Below are positions 26,771 through 34,077 of a stretch of DNA of 64,000 bases, one piece after another. A program made the position numbers and the translations under genes. Under the pieces are notes generated by a model that made no database searches, was not told where the DNA came from, and worked only from the letters and a program-made list of their open reading frames with translations. This stretch comes from Oculatella sp. LEGE 06141 (GTDB lineage: Bacteria > Cyanobacteriota > Cyanobacteriia > Elainellales > Elainellaceae), in NCBI RefSeq assembly GCF_015207605.1, contig NZ_JADEWO010000023.1, positions 31,972 through 95,971 of the forward strand, written 5' to 3'. Numbering within the stretch: the first letter of the stretch is position 1; every line of letters starts with the position of its first letter.

Positions 26771-27108
26771 TGAATGCTCCCCTATGAAGGACTGTCATCC
26801 GTTTCCCAAAGTATATCGCTTGCCAAACTCCAGAATATAAAGCTCCTTGTGTAGATCTTCATATCTTGACTTGTAATCGCTCAACTCAGTAGCCGATCAG
26901 ACTGGTGTGAGGCAAGGGCATGGAAATAGCCTGGAAGGCAGAGATACTCCGGTAGCGAGCCGTATTCACCAACGATCGCACCTGGGTGAACAACTCCGCA
27001 CCCCAATCGGAGCAAAAACCATGGGTGACCTTGCGAAAAAACACGCTTCAGCGCAATGCCTGTTCACTGGAATGATTGGTCGATTGATAGTCGATCGATT
27101 GTATGAAT
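26771..27108. other. Region without a supported gene upstream of the kinase
   Basis: This region should hold the kinase promoter on the minus strand. A 77-codon open frame on the plus strand (26907-27140) has no recognisable features and overlaps the duplicated promoter. Minus-strand readings give phrases such as FSQGHPWFLLRLGCGVV interrupted by stops, possibly decayed transposon sequence, but I cannot assign it. Confidence 0.4.
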
Positions 27109-27250
27109 GTACTTTCGATCCAATTCGGATTCTAACTTAAGTTAGAGCCAGCCTTCTACTCTGCGATGGCATGGTTAATCTATCAATTTGCACTATAAAA
27201 AAGTTAACTTGCTACAGGCGACAACTTGAAGGCGACCACCTATATTGAAT
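27109..27250 (+). promoter_or_regulatory. Duplicated promoter/operator region, copy 2 (inverted)
   Basis: The inverted partner of 19354-19496, here facing right towards the hydrolase genes. It shares TGTACTTTCGATC, the palindrome TCTAACTTAAGTTAGA (27131-27146), the CAGCCTTCTACTCTGCGATG block and the terminal CCTATATTGAAT. The two copies bracket the kinase/regulator operon as an inverted repeat ~7.6 kb apart. Conservation of a palindrome and of a -10-like segment over divergent flanks argues for a working regulatory region. Confidence 0.65.
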
Positions 27251-27252
27251 CT

Positions 27253-27363
27253 ATGCAAACAGTCAGGCAAATGGATCGTGCCATTTACTTGCTCGATTCC
27301 ATGCTTGAAGGCATGAATATTCAAGCAGCGGCGTTGAAAGCAGTAGGAGCGATCGCACAGTGA
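27253..27363 (+). CDS. 36-residue open frame directly after promoter copy 2
   Basis: ATG at 27253 and TGA at 27361-27363; the peptide begins MQTVRQMDRAIYLLDSMLEG and is mostly helical. It starts three bases after the conserved promoter end, at a position corresponding to an ATG in copy 1. There is no ribosome site and no recognised family. It may be a leader peptide or a gene remnant. Confidence 0.3.
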   Translation: MQTVRQMDRAIYLLDSMLEGMNIQAAALKAVGAIAQ

Positions 27364-27397
27364 AGCGAATGCCCTTGGGGCACGCGACGCGAAAATC

Positions 27398-27433
27398 TTA
27401 ACTCTGTGCTTAACTGGCGGATCTTAAGTGGTG
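27398..27433 (+). promoter_or_regulatory. Shared 36-bp promoter block, copy 1
   Basis: The block has two TTAACT repeats 12 bp apart (TTAACTCTGTGCTTAACT), then GGCGGATCTTAAGTGGTG. The same architecture and length occur at 49550-49585 before azoR, and the right part is found at 30163-30186. It lies ~65 bases before the YcaC-type hydrolase ATG. It is a candidate activator site plus core promoter. Confidence 0.6.
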
Positions 27434-27497
27434 AAATCGGGAGCCGTCTTGCACACTGAACCCATACCGAAACCACAATCTAGAGGAACGTTCAGCC

Positions 27498-28145
27498 ATG
27501 ACCATCCACAGTTTACTCACACCAGAAAATTCAACCGTCATTTTTATCGACCAGCAACCGCAAATGACTTTTGGCGTCGCCTCCATCGATCGCCAACTGC
27601 TGATCAACAACACGATTGGATTGGCAAAAGCTGCCAAAGTGTTTAATGTTCCGACCATTTTGACCACCGTTGAAACTCAAGATTTCAGCGGCTATATGTG
27701 GCCTCAACTTTTGAGTATTTTTCCTGACCAAACCCCAATTGAACGCACAAGCATGAACTCCTGGGAAGACAGTCAGTTTGTTGCAGAAATTGAGCGCATT
27801 GGTCGAAAGAAGTTGGTGATTTCTGCCCTATGGACGGAGGTTTGTCTGGCTTATCCAGCGATTCAAGCAATGGAAGCGGGATATGAAGTGTATGCTGTGG
27901 TTGATGCCTGCGGTGGCACCAGTCAAGTTGCCCATGATATGGCAATCCAACGCGTTGTGCAAGCGGGTGCTGTTCCTGTCACCTGGCAGCAGGTTTTGCT
28001 GGAGTACCAACGGGATTGGGCACGACAAGAAACCTACAATGCGGTGATGGATATTGTCAAACAGCATTCTGGCGCTTACGGCTCAGGCGTTGAGTATGCT
28101 TACACTATGATTCATAAAAAGGCTCCGACGATAGCTCATGCGTAA
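27498..28145 (+). CDS. Isochorismatase-like cysteine hydrolase (YcaC type)
   Basis: A 215-residue isochorismatase-superfamily protein. Catalytic D18 in FIDQQPQ; nucleophile Cys in LWTEVCLAYPAIQAM; conserved GLAKAAKVFNVPTI. It is paralogous to the minus-strand protein at 12119-12784. GAGGAACG lies upstream of the ATG. The gene opens a plus-strand group with the ABM, zinc-finger and DUF5996 genes, spaced 30-45 bases apart, and sits behind the shared promoter block at 27398-27433. The substrate is unknown. Confidence 0.92.
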   Translation: MTIHSLLTPENSTVIFIDQQPQMTFGVASIDRQLLINNTIGLAKAAKVFNVPTILTTVETQDFSGYMWPQLLSIFPDQTPIERTSMNSWEDSQFVAEIERIGRKKLVISALWTEVCLAYPAIQAMEAGYEVYAVVDACGGTSQVAHDMAIQRVVQAGAVPVTWQQVLLEYQRDWARQETYNAVMDIVKQHSGAYGSGVEYAYTMIHKKAPTIAHA

Positions 28146-28188
28146 CAACCATCACTTCTTGTAGCTAGAGTTTTTGAGGTCATGTGTA

Positions 28189-28764
28189 ATGCTAGATCCG
28201 CTGGTAGTAGGTACAGATGAAGAAACTCACCAGGTAACCGCCATCATTTCTCACTTCATTCGACCTGGGCGTGAGCAAGGGTATGAGGAATGGTTGCACG
28301 GAATTGCGACGACTGCTCATCAATTTAAGGGACACTTAGGAGTCAGCGTGATCCGACCCTGTGACCCCACTCATCTTGAATATGTAGCAATTGTCCGATT
28401 TGACCATTACAACAACCTCAAAATCTGGCTGGAATCCAGCGTGCGGCAGGAATGGCTGGAGCGATTGCAGCCCTTAATTGAAAAGCCTGAAACCATTCAA
28501 ACTCTAACGGGTCTGGAAACCTGGTTTACGCTTCCCAACAAACCCATGAAAGCTCCACCTCCACGCTACAAAATGGCGATCGTGACATGGCTGGGAGTGT
28601 TTTTTACGATATCTATTCTCAATCGTTTGCTAGTACCACTCCTGGTTGGGCTTCCGGTATTGCTCAGAACCTTGTTGGTTACAGGTCTAACGGTTGCCCT
28701 GCTGACCTACGTGATTATGCCGCGCCTCACTCAACTCTTTCGCAAATGGCTGTATCCCATTTGA
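28189..28764 (+). CDS. ABM-domain membrane protein
   Basis: A 191-residue protein. Residues ~15-110 form an antibiotic-biosynthesis-monooxygenase (ABM) type ferredoxin-like domain (VTAIISHFIRPGREQGYEEW, GHLGVSVIRPCDP, EYVAIVRFDHYNNLKIWLES). Residues ~130-185 hold two transmembrane helices (MAIVTWLGVFFTISILN; LLVTGLTVALLTYVI). Such ABM-plus-two-helix proteins are common but uncharacterised. The ATG at 28189 has GAGGT upstream and is preferred to the TTG at 28174. The domain would face the cytoplasm by positive-inside rule. Confidence 0.85.
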   Translation: MLDPLVVGTDEETHQVTAIISHFIRPGREQGYEEWLHGIATTAHQFKGHLGVSVIRPCDPTHLEYVAIVRFDHYNNLKIWLESSVRQEWLERLQPLIEKPETIQTLTGLETWFTLPNKPMKAPPPRYKMAIVTWLGVFFTISILNRLLVPLLVGLPVLLRTLLVTGLTVALLTYVIMPRLTQLFRKWLYPI

Positions 28765-28800
28765 TCAAGTACATATCTTGCACGTTTACAGGAAGCTTCC

Positions 28801-29076
28801 ATGTCTTGTCAACACCTGAACGAACTGACGCTAGAGACTATGATTTCAAAAGCCAATTACCCGGTATTCCGCTGTGAGGAATGCCTGCGAGTTGGCGATC
28901 GCTGGGTACATTTAAGAATTTGTCAAACCTGCGGCAAAATGTTGTGCTGCGACTCGTCCAAAAATCAACACGCTCGCCGTCATTACGAAGAAAGCGGACA
29001 CGCGGTGATTAGTTCAGCAGAGTTGGGAGAACAATGGCTATGGTGTTTTGCCGATGAACAACAGAAGAACTATTGA
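28801..29076 (+). CDS. UBP-type zinc finger protein
   Basis: A 91-residue protein made almost wholly of a ZnF-UBP domain: CQHL near the start, CEECLRVGDRWVHLRICQTC, CC near residue 49, and HARRHYEESGHAV. In eukaryotes this fold binds the free C-terminus of ubiquitin. Bacterial stand-alone versions lack a known partner. The ATG directly follows an AGGAAGCTTCC ribosome-site-like stretch. It is likely co-transcribed with the ABM gene upstream and the DUF5996 gene downstream. Confidence 0.88.
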   Translation: MSCQHLNELTLETMISKANYPVFRCEECLRVGDRWVHLRICQTCGKMLCCDSSKNQHARRHYEESGHAVISSAELGEQWLWCFADEQQKNY

Positions 29077-29108
29077 TCACGTGCCCCTTTTCTACTCACG
29101 AGGAAACC

Positions 29109-30047
29109 ATGATGTCAAATCAGCCTGCCCTGAACTCAACGGATATTTGGCCGAGTTTACCCCTGGACGAATGGCAAGAGACCTATACCACCTTACACAT
29201 GTGGACTCAAATCATCGGCAAAATCCGACTGGCCCAAACTCCGTGGATTAATCATTCCTGGCATACTCCCCTCTATTTAACCGTTCGGGGTCTGACCACT
29301 TCTACAATTCCTTATGGTAGCCGCATCTTTCAAATTGACTTTGATTTCATTGATCATGAGCTGCTGATTCAAACCAGCGAAGGGGCAAGACGGGCGATCG
29401 CCCTCTACCCTCGCTCTGTTGCTGATTTTTATCAGACTGTGATGGAAACCCTGAGAGAATTAGATCTTCACATCACCATTAACACCAAACCGAATGAAGT
29501 CCCTGACCCAATTCGATTCGAGCAGGATGAAACCCATGCCGCTTATGATGCAGACTATGCCAATCGATGCTGGCGAGTGCTGCTACAGTCCGATCGCGTC
29601 TTCCGAGAATTTCGTTCACACTTTTCCGGCAAGGTTAGTCCGGTTCATTTTTTCTGGGGGAGTTTTGATTTAGCAGTGACTCGCTTTTCTGGGCGATCGG
29701 CTCCTGAACATCCAGGAGGGGTGCCAAATCTACCGGATGCAGTGGCGCAGGAAGCCTATTCCCAGGAAGTCAGTAGTGCCGGATTTTGGCCCGGAACCGG
29801 ATTATCATACCCAGCGTTTTATTCCTATGCGTACCCAGAACCCGATGGGTTTAAGCAGGCTGAGGTTCGTCCCGATGCTGCATTTTACAATAAAGAATTG
29901 GGCGAATTTGTTTTACCCTATGATGCTGTCCGTGAGTCAGAGTCACCCGATCAGACGTTGTTAGAGTTCTTGCAAAGCACCTACGAAGCTGCCGCCAGGT
30001 TAGGCAACTGGAATCAAAAGGAGCTTCAGCAGTTGACGTTTAAGTAA
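29109..30047 (+). CDS. DUF5996 family protein
   Basis: A 312-residue protein. WPSLPLDEWQETYTTLHMW at the N-terminus, HFFWGSFDLAVTRFSGR in the middle and FVLPYDAVRES near the end are hallmark segments of DUF5996. The function is not known. The sequence is rich in Trp, Tyr and His and has no signal or membrane segment. The ATG ATG at 29109 is preceded by GAGGAAACC; longer in-frame starts overlap the zinc-finger gene and are less likely. It is the last gene of the plus-strand group. Confidence 0.85.
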   Translation: MMSNQPALNSTDIWPSLPLDEWQETYTTLHMWTQIIGKIRLAQTPWINHSWHTPLYLTVRGLTTSTIPYGSRIFQIDFDFIDHELLIQTSEGARRAIALYPRSVADFYQTVMETLRELDLHITINTKPNEVPDPIRFEQDETHAAYDADYANRCWRVLLQSDRVFREFRSHFSGKVSPVHFFWGSFDLAVTRFSGRSAPEHPGGVPNLPDAVAQEAYSQEVSSAGFWPGTGLSYPAFYSYAYPEPDGFKQAEVRPDAAFYNKELGEFVLPYDAVRESESPDQTLLEFLQSTYEAAARLGNWNQKELQQLTFK

Positions 30048-30070
30048 CAACTGCATTCCTAAATTGGCAT

Positions 30071-30166
30071 TTACAGCCATTTTCATTTGCATTCACCGCA
30101 CCTCAAACCCTACACTCCAACTCATCTTGACGAGACTGTGGCTTACTTGATTGAGAACTGCTGTAA
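30071..30166 (-). repeat. MITE-like element B, copy 1
   Basis: A 96-bp element bounded by TTACAGCCATTTTCATT and, inverted, TTACAGCAGTTCTCAAT (13 of 17 positions match). It is homologous to copies at 41076-41172 (same orientation), 47146-47242 and 61849-61938 (opposite). It ends directly at the TAACTGGCAG of the promoter block, so it appears to have inserted in that promoter. Confidence 0.75.
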
Positions 30167-30186
30167 CTGGCAGATCTCAAGTGGTG
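30163..30186 (+). promoter_or_regulatory. Shared promoter block, partial copy cut by MITE B
   Basis: GTAACTGGCAGATCTCAAGT followed by GGTG corresponds to the right two-thirds of the block at 27398-27433 and 49550-49585. The left TTAACT repeat is missing because the MITE occupies that position. It precedes the dead hydrolase gene at 30254. Confidence 0.5.
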
Positions 30187-30253
30187 AACTGTAGAACAGT
30201 TTCGCAGGCTGGTGTATTGAACCCCTAAACCTTGAGCATGAAGGACAATTCCG

Positions 30254-30502
30254 ATGAACCCACTGGCAATTACTCCAATTTTGGGAACCCGTCAGGGTAT
30301 TCTGGCGCGATCGCTCCCCTGAGAATGCAGACAAACTCAGATTTCTCCTCAGCCTGGAAGGAACTCGTTGGCAATACACCAATGATGTTCAAAACTTGGT
30401 AGCCATCAGCCTAGATACCTTTTAGGACACTTTGCCCTGAAAGAGTGCGAAGATGCGATCGCGGAGCACATCCGTCGTTTTATGACCACTCACATTGCGT
30501 AA
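30254..30502 (+). pseudogene. Remnant of an alpha/beta hydrolase gene
   Basis: An ATG-started 22-codon frame (MNPLAITPILGTRQGIL) behind the shared promoter is followed by frame-broken sequence. The last 24 codons read GHFALKECEDAIAEHIRRFM and TTHIA-stop, which is the usual C-terminal helix of alpha/beta hydrolases, with the catalytic His in GHFALKE. The middle of the gene is deleted. No functional product is expected. Confidence 0.55.
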
Positions 30503-30546
30503 TCAAAGGCTATCTCACGAAATCACCCAACATGAAGGCAAATATC

Positions 30547-30682
30547 CTAGGGCGTGTTTAAAAACTCCTGATTGCTCGGTTACATTGTGCTTTTCGCCCC
30601 CTAAATCCCCCAAAATTGGGGAACTTTGAATCGTTCAAAAGTCTATAGAGTTGGGACTTCCGGAATTTAAAACACGCCCTAG
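30547..30682 (+). repeat. MITE-like element A, copy 2
   Basis: A 136-bp copy of the element at 18515-18649 with the cleanest ends: CTAGGGCGTGTTTAAAA on the left and TTTTAAAACACGCCCTAG-type right end (30665-30682). It abuts the truncated IS701 transposase without any spacer. Confidence 0.8.
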
Positions 30683-31398
30683 TCCTTGACGACACCGGAG
30701 ACCGCAAAAAAGGGAAAACGACTGATTATGTGAACCGACAGTACATCGGCAATGTGGGTAAAGTGGACAATGGCATGGTCTCTGTCAATGCCTATGGATG
30801 GATGGTCTTCACCTTTCCCTTGCTGTTCAAAGTGTTCAAACCCCGACATCGCCTCAAGGCAGAGGATGTTTATCATACCAAACTCCAACTGGCTCAGCAG
30901 ATCATTCAAGAACTGCTAGACTTTGGATTCCGCTTTTCCTTAGTACTCGCAGACAGTTTCTACGGGGAGAGTCATCCCTTCTTGGGTGTCCTCGACGAGT
31001 TGAAGTTGCCGTGGATTATGGCGATTCACTCCAATCATGGCGTGTGGATGCCTAAAGCAGCCAAGATTCGCTACAGCCCTTGGCAAGCGTTTGAGCGAGT
31101 CTTTGCCAAGGGACAGACTGAGACCCGATACATTCAGGAGATCATCTTTGGTCGTCGCTTCGAGTGGCGATACTGAACCTTGACCAGTGACCCCATTGTG
31201 TTGCCGCCTAACAGCACTTGGATGGTGATGAGCCACTTGTCCCCTGAACAAAACCAAGCAAAGTTTATTGGATTAGGCTCATGTCTCTACCTTAGAGCGT
31301 GGCTTTACCAAGCTGCTCAGGAGAGTCAATTCCTTTCCAGGTTGGTCACCGTTGACTCCTTCCGTTCCTATGCAACATTTTTCTTCTGCCTAGAGTGA
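30683..31398 (+). pseudogene. IS701-family transposase, truncated with internal stop
   Basis: The frame opens at the MITE edge with LDDTGDRKKGKTTDYVNRQY, the first catalytic-Asp region of IS701-type (IS4-like) transposases, followed by GNVGKVDNGMVSVNAYG and LADSFYGE (second Asp). After FEWRY a TGA at 31174-31176 replaces what is normally a Trp codon. The same frame continues with TLTSDPIVLPPNSTWMVMS and then loses similarity. The N-terminal ~100 residues are gone. It is inactive. Confidence 0.85.
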
Positions 31399-31536
31399 TG
31401 AAAGAGGGATGTTAGTAGACTTAGACGTAAATTTGTCAACTCTTCCAGACATAATGGGTGGGAGGGCACGATTGACTCTCCCACCTTAATGTACTCAAGC
31501 CATTGGTTTGGACAAGTCGGCTGGATGAAGGAGGAA

Positions 31537-31563
31537 CCCATCGCCGTCTGAAACGGCGATGGG
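31537..31563. terminator. Perfect 11-bp hairpin after the phosphoketolase gene
   Basis: CCCATCGCCGT - CTGAA - ACGGCGATGGG forms a perfect stem directly downstream of the xfp stop (31574-31576, minus strand). No T-run follows on either strand, so it may stabilise the transcript end rather than act as a classic terminator. Confidence 0.5.
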
Positions 31564-31573
31564 AGGATGTTAG

Positions 31574-34009
31574 TTAATACGGCCACTTCCAGTTGACGAT
31601 TTCCGGCTTATCGATGCCATGTTCATAAGCATAGTGGCGGCATTCGATCTGCTGGTCTTTGAGATACTCCTTCGCATGGGCTCCAGCAACTTTGAGTTTA
31701 GGGACGCGATCGATCACATCCATTGCCAGACTAAAGCGATCGATCTGGTTACAGATCGCTAGTTCTAGCGGTGTGTTGATGTTGCCCTTCTCTTTATAGC
31801 CACGCACATGCATGTTGTGATGATTGTGGCGACGATAGGCCAAGCGATGCACTAACCAGGGGTAGCCATGGAAGTTGAAGATGATGGGCTTATCTAACGT
31901 GAACATGGAATCGAAGTCGCGATCGCTCAACCCGTGCGGATGCTCGGTTTCCGGTTGCAGTTTGAACAGATCCACTACATTGATAAACCGGATCTTGAGG
32001 TCAGGGAAAAACTCCCGCAGCATCACAGTGGCTGCCAGTGCTTCCAGGGTTGGAATATCGCCTGCACAAGCCATCACCACATCGGGTTCTGCACCCCGAT
32101 CATTACTCGCCCAATCCCAGATGCTAATGCCTTTGGTGCAGTGTTTAATGGCGGCATCCATGTCCATATACTGTAAGTGAAGCTGCTTGTCGGACACAAT
32201 CACATTGACGTAATTGGTGCTTCGCAAACAGTGATCGGCAACGGATAGCAAGGTATTTACATCAGGCGGTAAATAAATTCGAGTTACATCGGGACTCTTA
32301 TTAATTACCACATCCAGGAAGCCAGGATCTTGGTGCGTGAACCCATTGTGATCTTGCCGCCACACGGTAGAGGTAATCAGCAGGTTTAACGAAGAAATGG
32401 AAGTTCGCCAGGGGATGTGTCTACAAATTTCCAGCCACTTGCAGTGCTGGTTAATCATGGAATCAATGACATGCACAAAGGATTCATACGTGGAGAAGAA
32501 ACCATGTCGCCCTGTGAGCAAATACCCTTCCAGCCAGCCTTCTAGCGTGTGTTCGCTCAGCATTTCCATGACTCGTCCATCTGTGGAGAGTTCGCCGCCA
32601 TCTGCATCTTCTGGAAAGTATTCTGCAATCCAGAATTTTTTGCTGGCTTCGTAGATGGCATGAAGTTTGTTGGACGTGTTTTCGTCGGGGCCAAACACCC
32701 GGAAGTTGGTCAGGTTGTTCCGCATAACGTCCCGCAGGAAGACCCCGAGAGGTTTGGTGTTCTCCACTGCAATTTGTCCAGGCTTTGGAACTTCAATGCC
32801 GTATTTCCGGAAGTCTGGCATTTGCAGCGCCTTTCGCACTAAACCACCGTTGGCATGGGGATTCGCACTCATGCGGCGATCGCCTGTTGGAGCCAGTTCT
32901 TTAAGCTCAGGAATCAATGTCCCGTTTTCATCAAATAATTCTTCTGGTTTGTAGCTCCGCATCCAGTCTTCCAGCAGTTTCACATGCTCTGGGTTGTTGT
33001 GCATGCCTGATAGGGGAACCTGGTGCGATCGCCAAAATCCTTCTACTTTGTGTCCGTCTACGCTGCTGGGTCCGGTCCATCCTTTGGGAGTCCGCAGCAC
33101 AATCATCGGGTAGCGGGAACGCTTCGCCACGCCTGTAGTTCGAGCCTCGGCCTGAATTCGATGAATTTCAGTCACGCAATGTTCCACAGTAGCTGCCATC
33201 GCTTGATGCATCGTTTCAGGATCAGAGCCTTCCACAAAGTAAGGTGTGTAGCCATAGCCCTTGAACAAGTCTTCCAGCTCTTCATGACTAATCCGAGCCA
33301 GAATGGTTGGGTTGTTGATTTTGTAGCCATTCAGGTGCAGGATAGGCAGAACCGCACCATCCCGAATCGGGTTGATGAATTTGTTGGAATGCCAGGCCGT
33401 TGCTAATGGCCCCGTTTCCGATTCGCCATCCCCCACCATCACTACTGAAATGAGGTCTGGGTTGTCATAAACACTGCCGTAAGCGTGGGACACACTATAA
33501 CCCAGTTCGCCCCCTTCATGAATAGAACCTGGAGTCTCTGGAGTACAGTGGCTACCAATTCCACCAGGAAAGGAAAACTGTTTGAAGAAACGCAGCAGCC
33601 CGGATTCATCTTCACTCTTGTCAGGATAGATTTCAGAGTAGGTACCCTCCAGGTAAATTGGCCCCAAAACGCCTGGAGCACCATGACCTGGACCTGCAAG
33701 AAAGATCATGTCCAGGTCATACTTTTTGATCAAGCGATTGAGATGAATGTAGGTGAACGCCATACCAGGACTGGAACCCCAGTGTCCTAACAGCCGCTTT
33801 TTGATGTGTTCTGGTTTCAGGGATGCTTTCAGCAAGGGATTATCTCGTAAATAAATCATGCCGATCGCCAGATAATTACAGGCCTGCCAGTAGGCTTGCA
33901 TTTTTCGTAGTTCTTCAGCGCTAAGTGGTGTTCCTTCAACAGTTGAGCGGGCAGTACCAAAGGCGCTAATAGATGTTTCAACAGTTATTTCTGGAGACGT
34001 GGTCAGCAT
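31574..34009 (-). CDS. xfp: Phosphoketolase
   Basis: An 811-residue thiamine-diphosphate enzyme that splits xylulose 5-phosphate (and often fructose 6-phosphate) with phosphate into acetyl-phosphate plus glyceraldehyde 3-phosphate or erythrose 4-phosphate. XFP_N (~35-400) contains [22 protein letters not shown] and the ThDP motif [20 protein letters not shown] in pieces. XFP middle (~410-590) has [12 protein letters not shown], and the C-terminal domain has [13 protein letters not shown]. It is full length. It ends the pflA-adhE-acd-xfp gene run. In cyanobacteria it provides a carbon-saving acetyl-phosphate route; here its product can feed the acetyl-CoA/acetate enzymes next to it. Confidence 0.97.
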   Translation of the reverse strand: MLTTSPEITVETSISAFGTARSTVEGTPLSAEELRKMQAYWQACNYLAIGMIYLRDNPLLKASLKPEHIKKRLLGHWGSSPGMAFTYIHLNRLIKKYDLDMIFLAGPGHGAPGVLGPIYLEGTYSEIYPDKSEDESGLLRFFKQFSFPGGIGSHCTPETPGSIHEGGELGYSVSHAYGSVYDNPDLISVVMVGDGESETGPLATAWHSNKFINPIRDGAVLPILHLNGYKINNPTILARISHEELEDLFKGYGYTPYFVEGSDPETMHQAMAATVEHCVTEIHRIQAEARTTGVAKRSRYPMIVLRTPKGWTGPSSVDGHKVEGFWRSHQVPLSGMHNNPEHVKLLEDWMRSYKPEELFDENGTLIPELKELAPTGDRRMSANPHANGGLVRKALQMPDFRKYGIEVPKPGQIAVENTKPLGVFLRDVMRNNLTNFRVFGPDENTSNKLHAIYEASKKFWIAEYFPEDADGGELSTDGRVMEMLSEHTLEGWLEGYLLTGRHGFFSTYESFVHVIDSMINQHCKWLEICRHIPWRTSISSLNLLITSTVWRQDHNGFTHQDPGFLDVVINKSPDVTRIYLPPDVNTLLSVADHCLRSTNYVNVIVSDKQLHLQYMDMDAAIKHCTKGISIWDWASNDRGAEPDVVMACAGDIPTLEALAATVMLREFFPDLKIRFINVVDLFKLQPETEHPHGLSDRDFDSMFTLDKPIIFNFHGYPWLVHRLAYRRHNHHNMHVRGYKEKGNINTPLELAICNQIDRFSLAMDVIDRVPKLKVAGAHAKEYLKDQQIECRHYAYEHGIDKPEIVNWKWPY

Positions 34010-34077
34010 AAGTATGATTCCTGGTTCTCAAGGGTTGACTTTAACCGTCGAATGATTGAGGAGAGCTGCATTGAAAC

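Noticed and set aside
26907..27140. A 77-codon plus-strand frame upstream of the duplicated promoter
   Set aside because: No recognisable domain and it runs through the conserved promoter copy; treated as non-coding.
31420..31500. GTGGGAG...CTCCCAC stem near 31460-31490
   Set aside because: Seven base pairs with a long loop and no T-run; too weak to call a terminator.
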